A stretch of 64,000 nucleotides of DNA, taken from Nectonema munidae (Eukaryota > Nematomorpha > Nectonematoida > Nectonematidae). Positions within the stretch are counted from its first letter, which is position 1. Every line of letters begins with the position of its first letter. The translations under genes were made by a program, and so were the position numbers. Of the stretch, positions 15,601 through 27,600 are shown piece after piece. The DNA is taken from assembly GCA_030549495.1 (NCBI GenBank), contig JAUIRK010000866.1, positions 310,001 through 374,000 of the forward strand, given 5' to 3'. The notes below the pieces were generated by a model. That model made no database searches and was not told the origin of the DNA. It saw nothing but the letters and a program-made list of their open reading frames with translations.

Positions 15601-18600
15601 AATGATTCCACTTTGAAATAGGAAAAAAGTGATTCCTTGCTGCTCCATTTCTTCTGTATCCTCTTCTTATGTAGGTGTTTTCAAAGTATGTCAGAAGCTG
15701 AGTAACTTTATCATTTTCAGGCATATGTTCCTAAAGTGTCAAATGCATTTTCAACAAAGTTTGTCGGGACTAAAGAAAGTGCAGGTAAACAAAGAATCAG
15801 TGTGCTTAATTCATTATCACTTTCCATTTCGGATTTCATTCCCAACTGAATGGCTTTTTTATAAACATTCTGCGAAAGATGGAAAAAACAACCTTTGATT
15901 TCTGTGTTCGGAAAAGCATACTGAAATTCAGTCATTGCAGCTATTTCAAAATCTAGAAGAATTTGTTCAGGATTGGCACAAGGAACAATATTCTTCATTG
16001 CGTTAATCATTCTTCTATAAATATTTCTACTTTTGTTTTTCAGAAGAGCATACATTCCTGCTGGATTACGCCCTTCTCCAAAATGAAAATGAAGAGTATA
16101 CAACTGATAAAATAAACATGGTACAACTTTAAAAGTACCATCAGCAATCCAGAGTCTGGCACGTGACAAACAAGACACAACTTCATTATGTCCAAATATA
16201 ATAATTCTTTCGGTATCGTCAATGCCAGAATCATACAATAAATTGTCTCTAAACTTACCTGTTATTTCAAAATTTGTTGAAGTTGGCAAAAGTGGTAATG
16301 TGTTAAATCTTCCTTTAGATCGTTGTAATGTTCGAATTAGGCTTGGCTTCTTTGGTATTCGCATCATGGATGAGGTTGATATATCTTGACAATATTCACT
16401 AGAGACAATCATTGGAGCTGCTCCAACTTCTTTCATTGCAATTTTCATTTTGTTCACTGCTAATTTTGCGCAGATTTTTTCTCTGTACAAATAATGGGAA
16501 TGTTCAGATTTGGGTGAGGAAATTACACGTTCTCCCAACGTTGTAATAAACGCATTACATTTCTTTTTTTGGTATTCTGAGCATCGCCAACGGATAGAAT
16601 TATCTTTGTTTTTTCGATGTTTATAATATTCGCAATTATTGAATATTGCAGTTTTCTTTCCCTTGGAAGTTGTTCCAAACTTACAAAAATATTCAACATC
16701 ATTTGTATCCATTTTAAATGTTAATAAGGTAAAAACTTTTATTTTGACATAAAAAAATAGAAGGGAGTAAAAGTTAAAAGTAAAAGAGTTGAAGGTATTC
16801 TCAAGAAGAAAAAACTAACAAGGAAGTATTAGTGAGTAGAATGGGAAAATATTCAAAAGATTATCTATACAACAACCTGTAAAAATGTATCATATACTTC
16901 AAGTTGTACACTTTTCACTTCCTGTTTAGCTGTTAAAGTATCTCATATATAATTAGAAGATTATCAACAACATGCCCATGAAAAAGCTTATCATACCTAG
17001 GTAAAATTCTCCAGATAATATAATGCTCTAATACTTATATCTGGACTATTTATCTATGCTGATGTTTTAATGTTTTACAACATATAGGAAATTGAAATGA
17101 TAAAAAGCTTCTCTGATTATGTGATGAAGTGTCGTGTGGTGAAGTGTCGCTATGATTAAATGTCGTGTGATGAAATGTCGTGTGATGAAGTGTCGTTATG
17201 ATGAAATGTCGTGTGATGAAGTGTCGCGTGATGAAGTGTCGTGTGATGAAATGTCATGAGACCCTTCCAGAGGTGGTAGAAAGTATTTTATTAGAAATTT
17301 AGCGCTAAGTCTAACTGAAAAGTCAATGATAATTAGGTGCGAGAACGCATCTACTCGCTTGATTACTAAGAATCTTCTCTCTTTTTATGGGTTCACAAGA
17401 ACGACTGAAATTGCTCCAACAACAACCCGAAGAGGATACTGTTTTGTTTCTAATTGTCATCCCAGAAAGAGAGGAACCAGAAAGTGTCAAAAATGTTCAA
17501 GATCTATTTGTAAAAATCACACTATACTCATTTGTCCTGAATGTCAGAATGTCTAAATTATTATTGACTTCATGCCTTATTCTTACATTTTATATGATAT
17601 ATTTTTCGCAATATCTATTTTGTTTCGTGTAACTTCGTGGTTCTTGTAATTAAATTTCGTGTACTTGAATATTTTTAGAACACTTTTAGAATGTAAATAA
17701 AGCTCACTTTTCAAATTTGAATTTTTTTACTTTATAATTTTTCAAAAAATAATAATAGTTTGTAACTTTTTTTTTGTAAAATGGTGATCTAGACAAAATG
17801 ATTGATAAATACATTTCTATTTAGTAACTTTCATATACTTTTTTTGATGAAAAAAGGGTTCAAAAATTTCTGTTGACGTAACTCCCACTCCGTCCTGCGA
17901 AGAAACTTTATGATTTTTCAAAAAATAATAATAGTTTGTAACTTTTTTTTTTGTAAAATAGTGATCTAGACAAAATAATTGAAAAATACATTTATATTTT
18001 TAAGTGACTTTCATATACTTTTTTTGATTCAAAAAGGGTTCAAAAATTTCTGTTGACGTAAAACTCCCACTCCGTCCTGCGAAGGTTAAGAGAAAAAAGA
18101 GAAAAAACTAATTTTTGGTTGATTTTTGAGAAAAAAAATTGGCTTGGTTCAATGTTATTCAGAAGATATTTGCCCCAGTCGAAATTAGAAATGTTTCTGG
18201 TGAAACTATTTTTATCAAGTGTTTTGATGAATTTTTGCTTGTTTGAGCCACAGCTTTTTGAAAGAGAAAGTAAAATTGGAAAATGATCGGACATTCTATT
18301 GTAAATAATATAAGCATGATATATATTATTGAAAAAGAAACAAAAGAATGGTCTAAAAGGATTTGACTACTATATCAAAGTCATTTATATTTTTAAGTTT
18401 TTTAATTTTCAAAAGATCAAAATTAAAATCGCCTACATATATATTTTTTATTCCTCTGCCTGATTTATCATCAAAAACTCGTTAACACTGTCAAAATCAT
18501 TTATTGGTCTTCTGTAATAGTTATTAATGATAACACATTGTTGATTATATTCAACCAAACTTCAACAGTAAAATATTCAAAAATGTTGTTGTAGAATTTT

Positions 18601-21600
18601 TGTTTGATTTCATAATTGATATCATGAGAAATGTAAAAATTGTTACTAGTAAATGAGTGAATTAGTTTATATCTTTTTATTTCAAAATTATTCAGACAAC
18701 TTTCTGAACACCAAGCTTCTTGAATGCACAACACATGTATTGGGTTATTATTATTTCTATTGAAATTATATACAAAATATTCAAGATAAGAAAAGCTTGC
18801 ATTCAAGGATTGAACATTTAGGCTTACAATATTGAAATTATATCAATTTAAAATTTCATTTTCGAAACAAAAATGGGAAGCACATAAATTATTGAAAATG
18901 AGATCATCCCGAAAAGTGACTCAGAGAAAGCAAGTCACGAGAAAAGTTATTAAGTTTATATAAATCATTGAAAACATCAATTGACTTTTCATAAGACACC
19001 AGCAGTCAATATTTAAATCTATCAAGCTACTTATATATTCGAGATGTTTTTTGATAATCGAACAATTTGTGTCCGTTGATGAGTGATTAAAATTAGGTTA
19101 ATTCGATTTTAAACTCAAGGTCTTGGGTTCGATTCCGCAGCATGCCTACTTTCCTCATTGTTCGATACAAGCGGTGCAATTGTGCCTTCTCGGCGAAGAC
19201 TCTCAAAGTCACCTTTACTTTACAGTAATTGGCAATACGCGTGCTTGTATTTATGTTTTGTGTGTGTGTGCAGGTATTGGTATTTGAAATTTAAACAGTA
19301 AAACTGGCTAGTCAATTTGTCAGAACTTATCCTAGATAAATTCATTTATAATTTTATTTCAATAAAATTTTCAGTTTAATTTGAGCTTTTAAAAAAACAA
19401 AAACTTAAAGACATCTCTCCAACCTGGATTTTCCTGAAATGATACTTCTGACTCAGAATTGTATTCATTTTTCAATTCCTCATAATTATTGCAGATTTCA
19501 GTTATGAAACTGTAGTGAAGATCTGGGCTTTTGGTGGTGCCCCCGAAATGGAAATCCATTATATGTCTTGATACGAGGTCAAGAATATGGTGCTGACAAC
19601 CAATGAATTGTGGACACTCCAAACCTTTATTTGTCATGACTTTTTGAATTTTAGCTACAACGCCATTTTCTTTACACGTATTAACTGCTGTTGTATTGGA
19701 AAAAATCATTTTTATACTTTTCCAAGAAAAGTTTTTTACTTTTCCTTAGAAGAATCACTTTTACAACGAAGAATTCCCAAGTTTATAATACGATGTTCGT
19801 TTTTGAGACAAACTAATTAATACTCTTTCTTCAAAATCATTTTCCCATCAAAATGAAGACAGAAAAACTCTTTTTGTAAAATTGATTTGATCTTAACCCT
19901 TTTTTGTTCTCCTTCCTTAGAGATGTGTCGGATATCTTCTACCTCATATGCGATTCATCTGGAAAAAATTTGTACATCCTCTTAACATCCTCATCAGCGA
20001 ATCATTTATGTTTCAACATCCATAATAACATCCACATCCTCAATTTTCAAACATTTTTATTTTTTCTATATACCGCAAAGTATTATGATAACACATATAC
20101 ATTGATAACTTTATGATAACACATATACATTGACATCCTCTTCTCCCTAAATTTTTAGAAGTATTAAACTTGCCTTTGCTTAGAATAGCAATTGTGACAT
20201 CTGCATTCTCATCTATATGATATCCGCGGATAAAAAAATTCACACTTGATACATCTCTAGTACACCCTAAAATTAAGCCTTTTTTGTTTCCTCATCTCAT
20301 AAATATATGAACCCTTTGCTCAGAATTTGTATTAAAAAAAAGGTTAGCTACAAGCCGAAAATTTAACTTTTGTGAAAAGCAGATATTTTAAAATCTTTAT
20401 CCTTCATTTTAATGCTGTAATTGGATAATATTAGTAAACATAATCAAAACAGAAAATTACAAACCTTATTTAGCGAAGTTATAGAGGAATTTAAAGACCA
20501 AAATAAATCTCATCTAAATATTACAGCCTATTTCTTGACGTCATAATTAACTAATTTAAGTACACAATTTTATTGATGAAAACGCAAATACTTAACCAGG
20601 ATGTGATATTTCGCCTTCTCAAGGCGTCATCAGACAGGTAAAGAGAGAGAAAGTATATAAGTAAAAAATACTCACTAATCTTACTTATATACTTTCTCTC
20701 TCTCTCTACCTGTCTGAAGAAGCCTTGAGGAGGCAAAATATCACATCCTGATTAAGTATTTGTGTTTTCGTCAATAAAATTTTTTACTTAAACTTGTTTA
20801 CTATATTTCCGTATAACTTTTTGATTTACTTGTCGTACCACTTTGTTCATAATTAAGATATGCCTATTTTAGACACTAATTTTGTTCTAGATATTATTTG
20901 ATTTCATCGTTCTTGATTCTAAAATTTTGTGGTCCATTGAAAACAAAACACCAGCGTTACTTCCCGAAATTAAACTTGCATTGTCCGCTCCTATTAGGAT
21001 TGCTTACTTTTCAACTTCTTCTCTTTCGTCTTTGATGATAACCGGAATAATGCTGTGGGCTAGTACTCCTATGAATTCTTTTCATTATCCTTTAAGACAA
21101 AAAATTTGAAGATTTATAGCTTTTCACAAACCTATCATGCATTTCTCTGAAATAAGAATTCTTATCTAGCGTGAGCTTGATGAATCAATCCCATTTACCA
21201 CAATTCGATGATGAATCAGCGGTTCCATCGTTCGTGCCCACATTAGGGCATCTCACATTTTGAAAAAATGTATGATAGTGTGATAAATTTTTCAAATAAT
21301 TATTATTATTTTCTAGCAAATAAGACCGTCAATAAGGATTTAAAATTGAATCAATAGTACAAGTTACTCCTAAAAATTATTAACATTATCATTATGGTGA
21401 TTAGATTAAAACCAAGATAAATATTTTATTATAAAATTCTTTTAATCGAAACAGCACAACCAAAACTAAATGATTTCCCAACTTTAAAAAATGATTTAGC
21501 AGAGATGTTATCATTTATTGAGAGGCCTTCGAGATATTGGACATCCATAAATTATTTTTTACCTATATTTTGTATTTTTCTGAATTACTTGTTCTTATAA

Positions 21601-24600
21601 TGTAATTCAGACGGAAATAAGAATAGAGAAAACAATTCAAATCGGATTTTATATAATTAATAATTATTACACATACGAGCAGTCTCTGTTATCATTTTGA
21701 CATAGGCCGCATATTCCCTTTCCATACGCTTTATCGTATGCTAATCAAAGTTCCCTATGCCATATGCTGCACCCCTCCTCTTTATTCAGCCATACTATAT
21801 TATGAACAATTATTGTGCTCTTATCTTCCATATTTCTTTCGATTTATAATTTTATATTTGAAAAAGGCATAGGTGCCAAAAACGTTTTGACCATTAAAGT
21901 TTCAAAGTGTCCTATTAATTTTTCATTCTATTGTGTATATATTTTTTGCCTGTTTAGGAAAAGGATATGAAGTATAGGCTACCACTAGATAATCTAAAGC
22001 TGAAAGATCTGCCACAAACCATGATCACGCGAAGATACCTCTACGCCTTGTTCAACATTTCTGGAAGGTATTCTCCATGCATTACATCTACCGCTGATTT
22101 TTACTATTAAAATTGACATGTGTTCTTCAACCAATTTCTAAATGGGCCTTAAAGTCTAAAATTTTGGAAACGTTTTGCCAGGGTTTTAGGATTTGTGTAG
22201 AATTAGCATTCGTATTGTATTAGAGTTAGTGTTAGGTTTGAGGTTACATTTAGTGTTAGCGCAATCATTAGAGATGTATCGGATGTGAATAGCCACGGAT
22301 GCGAATATGAGATTTGACAACCTAGCAGGTTGCAGATGGGGATATAAAATATTTAAAAAAAATAGATGTTTTATATTTTGCAGTATCTTACTATTTTAAT
22401 CCCTTTTTTACTTGAATTTAGAGACATAACAAATTTTGTAAGTTTTAAACGAAAAAAATACGAAAAGTTTCAATAGATATTTATAAAAAATGATTTTAAA
22501 TAGCGAAAGCGGATGTTAACACGAAAAAATGCGCTGATGAAGATGTAAAGCGGATGTAAAAAGTTTTGCGCCTGCGGATATCCGATACATCTCTAGCTAT
22601 CGTACATACATATATTTTTACATATACATTTTTGACATTCTTGACACAAACTTTTCTTCTTATTTGTATTAATACATGTGTGACACAAAAAACATCTAGA
22701 CATGCATACACACATACATACTAGAGATTTATGGGAAATCCGCAGATGCGAATTATCCTCAAAAATGTGTCAGGGTGTGTCTCAAATATAGGAAAAAAAT
22801 AAAAAAAAGTAAAAAAAATTTCTCATGTTCTAAAAATTTTTATTTACAGAAATAATTATTCACAAAAAAATTAGACTGTCATGTCAATGATAACCACTCG
22901 CCCAGCTAACCTAAAGTTTTTCTTTTAAAAGACTATTTTTCTTTGGATTTTGATACTGAATACAATGATCTTGAAGTCCATTTTCTTTCTTTGTGAGTTT
23001 CTGATTAGAAGACTTAATTAGCGCAACAGCGCGCTCAGCAAAATCATTAACTACAGCTTGCTCTTTGACAATCTCTAATCTAACTTTGTAATCTTTGCAA
23101 TTTAGCCATTCATTTAGATCGAAAGTTAAAAATTCTTTACCAATTTGAAGTAGATCAAAAAAATGAAGTGTTCTCTCTGTAACAAACCACCATTGAAATC
23201 TTCATGCTGTAATTGAAGGCGAACTTGTCGAGGACCTGATTTATTTTTAAGGCGACAAACCATAGCTCATTTTGTTTCTGCAGAAACTTTTGGATCAAAG
23301 AAAGCTAGAACAATAAGTTCATCGCCAAGATACCATAAGTGTCCATTTATATGTTAAAAGATCATTCATAAACTCCATATCATTTCTTAGAGCAGCAGAT
23401 TCCTCCGAAGCCACAATCCAGCGCTTGATGTATAAAACAACGCCAAAAACAGTTATATCTCTGAACGCTTGCTTACTGTTCGATTTTTTTCAAAGAAATT
23501 TGATCTCTAAAAAGCCAGATTTTTATGGCATACAACAAGTGAGACATCCAACGTGCACGATGCATGGCGCCTGGTCTTCGAAAAGTTACAGGTTTTTTAT
23601 GTGAAACTTCATGTCCTAAAAATAGTAAAGCAATTTCGATGAATTCTTTACGGTCATTTCGCAATTGAGTGCCAGTGTGATAACTAATGTAAAATGAAAT
23701 AAGGTTTTTTTTTATTGGAGCAATAATAGCCTCAGGTCAGTTGAAGCTGGTTGAAAATTTTCTTTATCGATTGACTCCCAGTTTTTTATAAAGTTATTGA
23801 AGAGAATGTTATCTGGACCAGACGAAGGGCCAAATAAAGCTTTGCAGACTCCTCCCAAAATGACTTCGTAAATATGGTGACGGCAAGCAAAGTGTAGAAG
23901 TTGTCGATTTAATTTTTTTCTATTATTCTGCACGCACCGCTTCTGATGTCGGTGTTAGAAGCTGTGGTATCAAAACAAAGACCTTGAATCTTTCTTTCTA
24001 AGTCCCATTCTTTTAAGCGAGTTTCAACAGCATCTGCTTTAGCCAAACCAGTTCCTTTAGATTTCTGAGGTGCTCCAAGAAGTTGAACTACTTTTTGTCC
24101 TGTGACAAGGATTGGAAAACGCTCAACCATTTTTTGGCCATTCAAGCTATTTATTAATTTACTGTCCCAATGAACAGTAAGGGACGAGTTGGTCTTAAAA
24201 GCTGCTTTTAGTTTTTTTTTGCAGTTTTAGATCTTTGTAAAGCACGTTGCCTGTGAATAGAGCTCGGATTGATATTGTAGCTTTCTAAGTTTCCACCTAA
24301 GCTTCGAATCACTTCAGCCATAATATAAGTTGCGTTTCGAGATGATGTATTTGTACGATCTAAGGCAGAGCCAAGACCCGAAGAAAGCAGATTTTAGGTC
24401 GTTTTGGCGGTGAAACAAAATTAAAGTTTAAGTTATTTGCTTGAAAAACTTGTTTGCTTAACTTTGGATCAATATTGACATTGCCTATGTACAATTCATC
24501 TTCTGAAGTGTCGGTACTACTTATATCGGAAATGGAAGGTGAGGACTTTGATGAACTAAATGCCGATTCAGTCATAGAAGTTTTATAATCAAATACTTTT

Positions 24601-27600
24601 TCCTTCTTTTTATTCTCAGCCAACTCTCGAACTTGCTTTCAATTTTTCAGCTTTTCTTCTACCCGATCCAATAGTTCCTCTGCGTTCAGCTTCTCGTTGT
24701 GCTAGAAGAAACCTTTGGTCTTCTTTTCTTGTGTTAAGCAAAGCATTCTGGTGTGCAATGTCAATTAGATCGCCAAGTTTAGAAATAAAGTTTTTTGTTT
24801 TATTTTTCTGAGTTTCTTTTTACGATTTCTATGTTTCTTAAGATCAAACCACTTTTTGTAAAGATTTTCAATTTTTGACTGGCAATGTTGTGAAGCACGA
24901 AATGGAATTCTTGCTTAATCCCAAAAATATTTAACGGCATTTAAAGTTGCTTTAGATGAATTGCGCAAAGTTTTTTCCTCAGTAACATAATGATGAAGAA
25001 AATTTGATAAAACTTGTTTGTTTGAAGGCAGCTTTGCACCCAAGATTTCACTTTTTGGAACTCCAATCATATAAAGAGAATTGTATTGTCTTGTAGATGC
25101 CATTAAAAACTAAAAATTGTATCTGAAACAAAAATTTTTAATAGAAACAAAAAATAATGAAAGCAAAAAAATGTCCTGGGGAGTTCTTACCTTGTTTTAA
25201 ATTTTGCGAAACTTCACACATAAGAAACTAAGAGGTGAGAAAAAGAGAAAAAGTTGCGTTTCGAGATGATGTATTTGTACGATCTAAGGCAGAGCCAAGA
25301 CCCGAAGAAAGCAGATTTTAGGTCGTTTTGGCGGTGAAACAAAATTAAAGTTTAAGTTATCTGCTTGAAAAACTTGTTTGCTTAACTTTGGATCAATATT
25401 GACATTGCCTGTGTACAATTCATCTTCTGAAGTGTCGGTACTACTTATATCGGAAATGGAAGGTGAGGACTTTGATGAACTAAATGCCGATTCAGTCATA
25501 GAAGTTTTATAATCAAATACTTTTTCCTTCTTTTTATTCTCAGCCAACTCTCGAACTTGCTTTCAATTTTTCAGCTTTTCTTCTACCCGATCCAATAGTT
25601 CCTCTGCGTTCAGCTTCTCGTTGTGCTAGAAGAAACCTTTGGTCTTCTTTTCTTGTGTTAAGCAAAGCATTCTGGTGTGCAATGTCAATTAGATCGCCAA
25701 GTTTAGAAATAAAGTTTTTTGTTTTATTTTTCTGAGTTTCTTTTTACGATTTCTATGTTTCTTAAAATCAAACCACTTTTTGTAAAGATTTTCAATTTTT
25801 GACTGGCAATGTTGTGAAGCACGAAATGGAATTCTTGCTTAATCCCAAAAATATTTAACGGCATTTAAAGTTGCTTTAGATGAATTGCGCAAAGTTTTTT
25901 CCTCAGTAACATAATGATGAAGAAAATTTGATAAAACTTGTTTGTTTGAAGGCAGCTTTGCACCCAAGATTTCACTTTTTGGAACTCCAATCATATAAAG
26001 AGAATTGTATTGTCTTGTAGATGCCATTAAAAACTAAAAATTGTATCTGAAACAAAAATTTTTAATAGAAACAAAAAATAATGAAAGCAAAAAAATGTCC
26101 TGGGGAGTTCTTACCTTGTTTTAAATTTTGCGAAACTTCACACATAAACTTTTTATTACAAAATCCTTGAAACTAAGAGGTGAGAAAAAGAGAAAATGAT
26201 AATTAATTTTTGAGACACACCCTTCCTCATTCACAGAGCATTTAAGTTTCAACATTCGTAATAACATCCATATCCGCAATTTCCAAACATTTTTCCTTTT
26301 TTCAATTTAACGCAAAGTTTTTTTTCGCATTTTTTCAATTTTTACTTTATCCAAAATACTTATAATTATTTCTTTATGATAACACGCATGCATTGACATC
26401 TTCTCCCTAAATTTTTAAAAAGTATAAAACTTGTCTTTGCTTACGATAGCAATTATGATATCCGAATCAGCATCAGCTAAAAAATTAATTGTCGCATCCG
26501 CATTCTCTAGGATGTCAAATTTGATATATGCGGATGCAAAAAATTTCACATCCGATACATCTCTAATACATAAATACAAATACATAGACATATGCATATT
26601 GACATTGGACATGCATACACTAAAATATCTACACCTCAAAAACAGCGGTATATCTCAAACATGTGTGTTTGGGCATTGGGTGTATTTCGACTAAGCATTT
26701 CTTTTTCGCTTTTGACAGAAACGTTTACAAAGATCACAAACAATTGGAGTTGTCTTGTGAAACTTCTGATGAAACAGATTCTTGGAAAGCTTCTTTTCTA
26801 CGCGCAGGAGTTTATCCAGAACGAGAGTATAGCGAAGATAGCGACGTTGAAACTGTAAGTTTTTTTTATCCATTTAAATTTGATTAAAAATTTATATTTA
26901 ATAAAATTTAAATTTTTTAAAATAAAAAAAAAATTTTATTTAAAAAATAATAAATTAAAAACTTTTTTTTTAATTTTTTCCATAAAATTTTTTTTTATTT
27001 TTTTTTTATTTTTGATTCCATGTTGATCATTTCGCCTTTAAAAATTTCTTTGATCTCCAAAAATATCATTTTTAAAATCAATTTGTGAATAATAATCATT
27101 TCAAACCAAAATTTCCAATATTATCAACCTAACTTGATAAACCACAAAAAGAAACAGGTCGTAGTATAAACAGATTCTTGTTTAGATTTATGGTCAAAAA
27201 CATATAAATACACTTTCGTATGTGTAATCTAAGTAAATGGCAGAACATATCCTACTGAAAATTTTAAAATATGTGAGTAGGTACCAATCTGACTCTCGTC
27301 AAAATTGAATATGATGTGTAAGCGTCTTTTACTGTGCAACTTGAGTTTGCGAACATATTTTGACTCAGCTCGCGAAATGTTCTTCCGATCATGCACTCAA
27401 AAAATGTGCCCTTAGTATTTGATTAAATTAATGTATTTTATAGCTAGTTAATAATTCACATTTTGAATTTACTTTTGATGATTTACATTAAATAAAAAAA
27501 AGTTCTTGGTTCAAGAATATTTCACGTAACGAACGGTTTATCGAAGGAATTAAGTTGTCAAACCAAAGGTTCCAGTGTACTTGTAAAAATTTATTCTATA

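Larger units (their letters stand above)
14465..17263 (-). mobile_element. MULE (Mutator-like) transposon with minisatellite-type terminal repeats
   Basis: 2799 bp, flanked by the 9-bp duplication CTTCCAGAG (14456-14464 and 17264-17272), which interrupts the piggyBac transposase frame. Each end is about 150 bp of tandem 15-16 bp units such as CGACATTTCATCACA, in inverted orientation at the two ends (14469-14621, 17116-17257). Its one gene, a FLYWCH plus MULE transposase, lies on the - strand. The clean target duplication and the long readable transposase suggest it is young relative to its host element. Confidence 0.93.
13020..17556 (+). pseudogene. piggyBac transposase, broken and split by a MULE
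   Basis: Cut-and-paste transposase with a DDE_Tnp_1_7-type core. I start at the Met of [14 protein letters not shown] because an acidic Ser-rich N-terminus is usual in this family. The upstream 34 residues are hydrophobic and unlike it. Exon 1 (13020-13375) and exon 2 (13423-13879) join across a 47-bp GT..AG intron to give [20 protein letters not shown], then [16 protein letters not shown], which carries a catalytic-type Asp. 13880-14211 is frame-broken. 14212-14464 codes [15 protein letters not shown] and [10 protein letters not shown]. The MULE follows with its target duplication. 17273-17556 then continues in frame to a Cys/His-rich tail ([20 protein letters not shown]) and a stop. Confidence 0.92.
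11960..18089 (+). mobile_element. piggyBac-type DNA transposon, 6.1 kb, split by a MULE
   Basis: Bounded by TTAA on both sides (11960-11963, 18086-18089). The left end TTAACCTTAGCAGGACGGA and the reverse complement of the right end TTAACCTTCGCAGGACGGA are inverted repeats. Subterminal sequence such as AAAAAAAGTATAT is also shared. Inside is a piggyBac transposase gene (13020-17556) carrying a 2.8 kb MULE. The right end carries a 176-bp duplication. TTAA targets, the transposase type and the C-terminal cysteine-rich domain agree on the family. The element lies in the 11.1 kb dynamin intron, same strand as the gene. The transposase is broken, so the copy is not autonomous. Confidence 0.93.
22771..26224 (-). 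mobile_element. DNA transposon with AGGGTGTGTCTCAAA terminal repeats
   Basis: About 3.45 kb with perfect 15-bp inverted ends AGGGTGTGTCTCAAA (left near 22772-22786, right near 26209-26223). It sits inside MITE copy C. CCTCA occurs on both sides, at the left 11 bases before the repeat and at the right adjacent to it. It contains a decayed transposase on the - strand and a 924-bp tandem duplication of the 5' end. The superfamily is uncertain. The protein motifs suggest an RNase-H fold transposase, hAT-like or an unnamed relative. Confidence 0.8.
22732..26565. mobile_element. hAT-type MITE, AGAGATGTATC family, copy C, split by a larger transposon
   Basis: Left part 22732-22770 (TAGAGATTTATGGGAAATCC), right part 26225-26565 ending CATCCGATACATCTCTA. 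Flanks ATACATAC (22724-22731) and ATACATAA (26566-26573) are an 8-bp target duplication with one mismatch. The interior is interrupted by the element at 22771-26224. Without it the MITE is about 380 bp. Confidence 0.85.
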
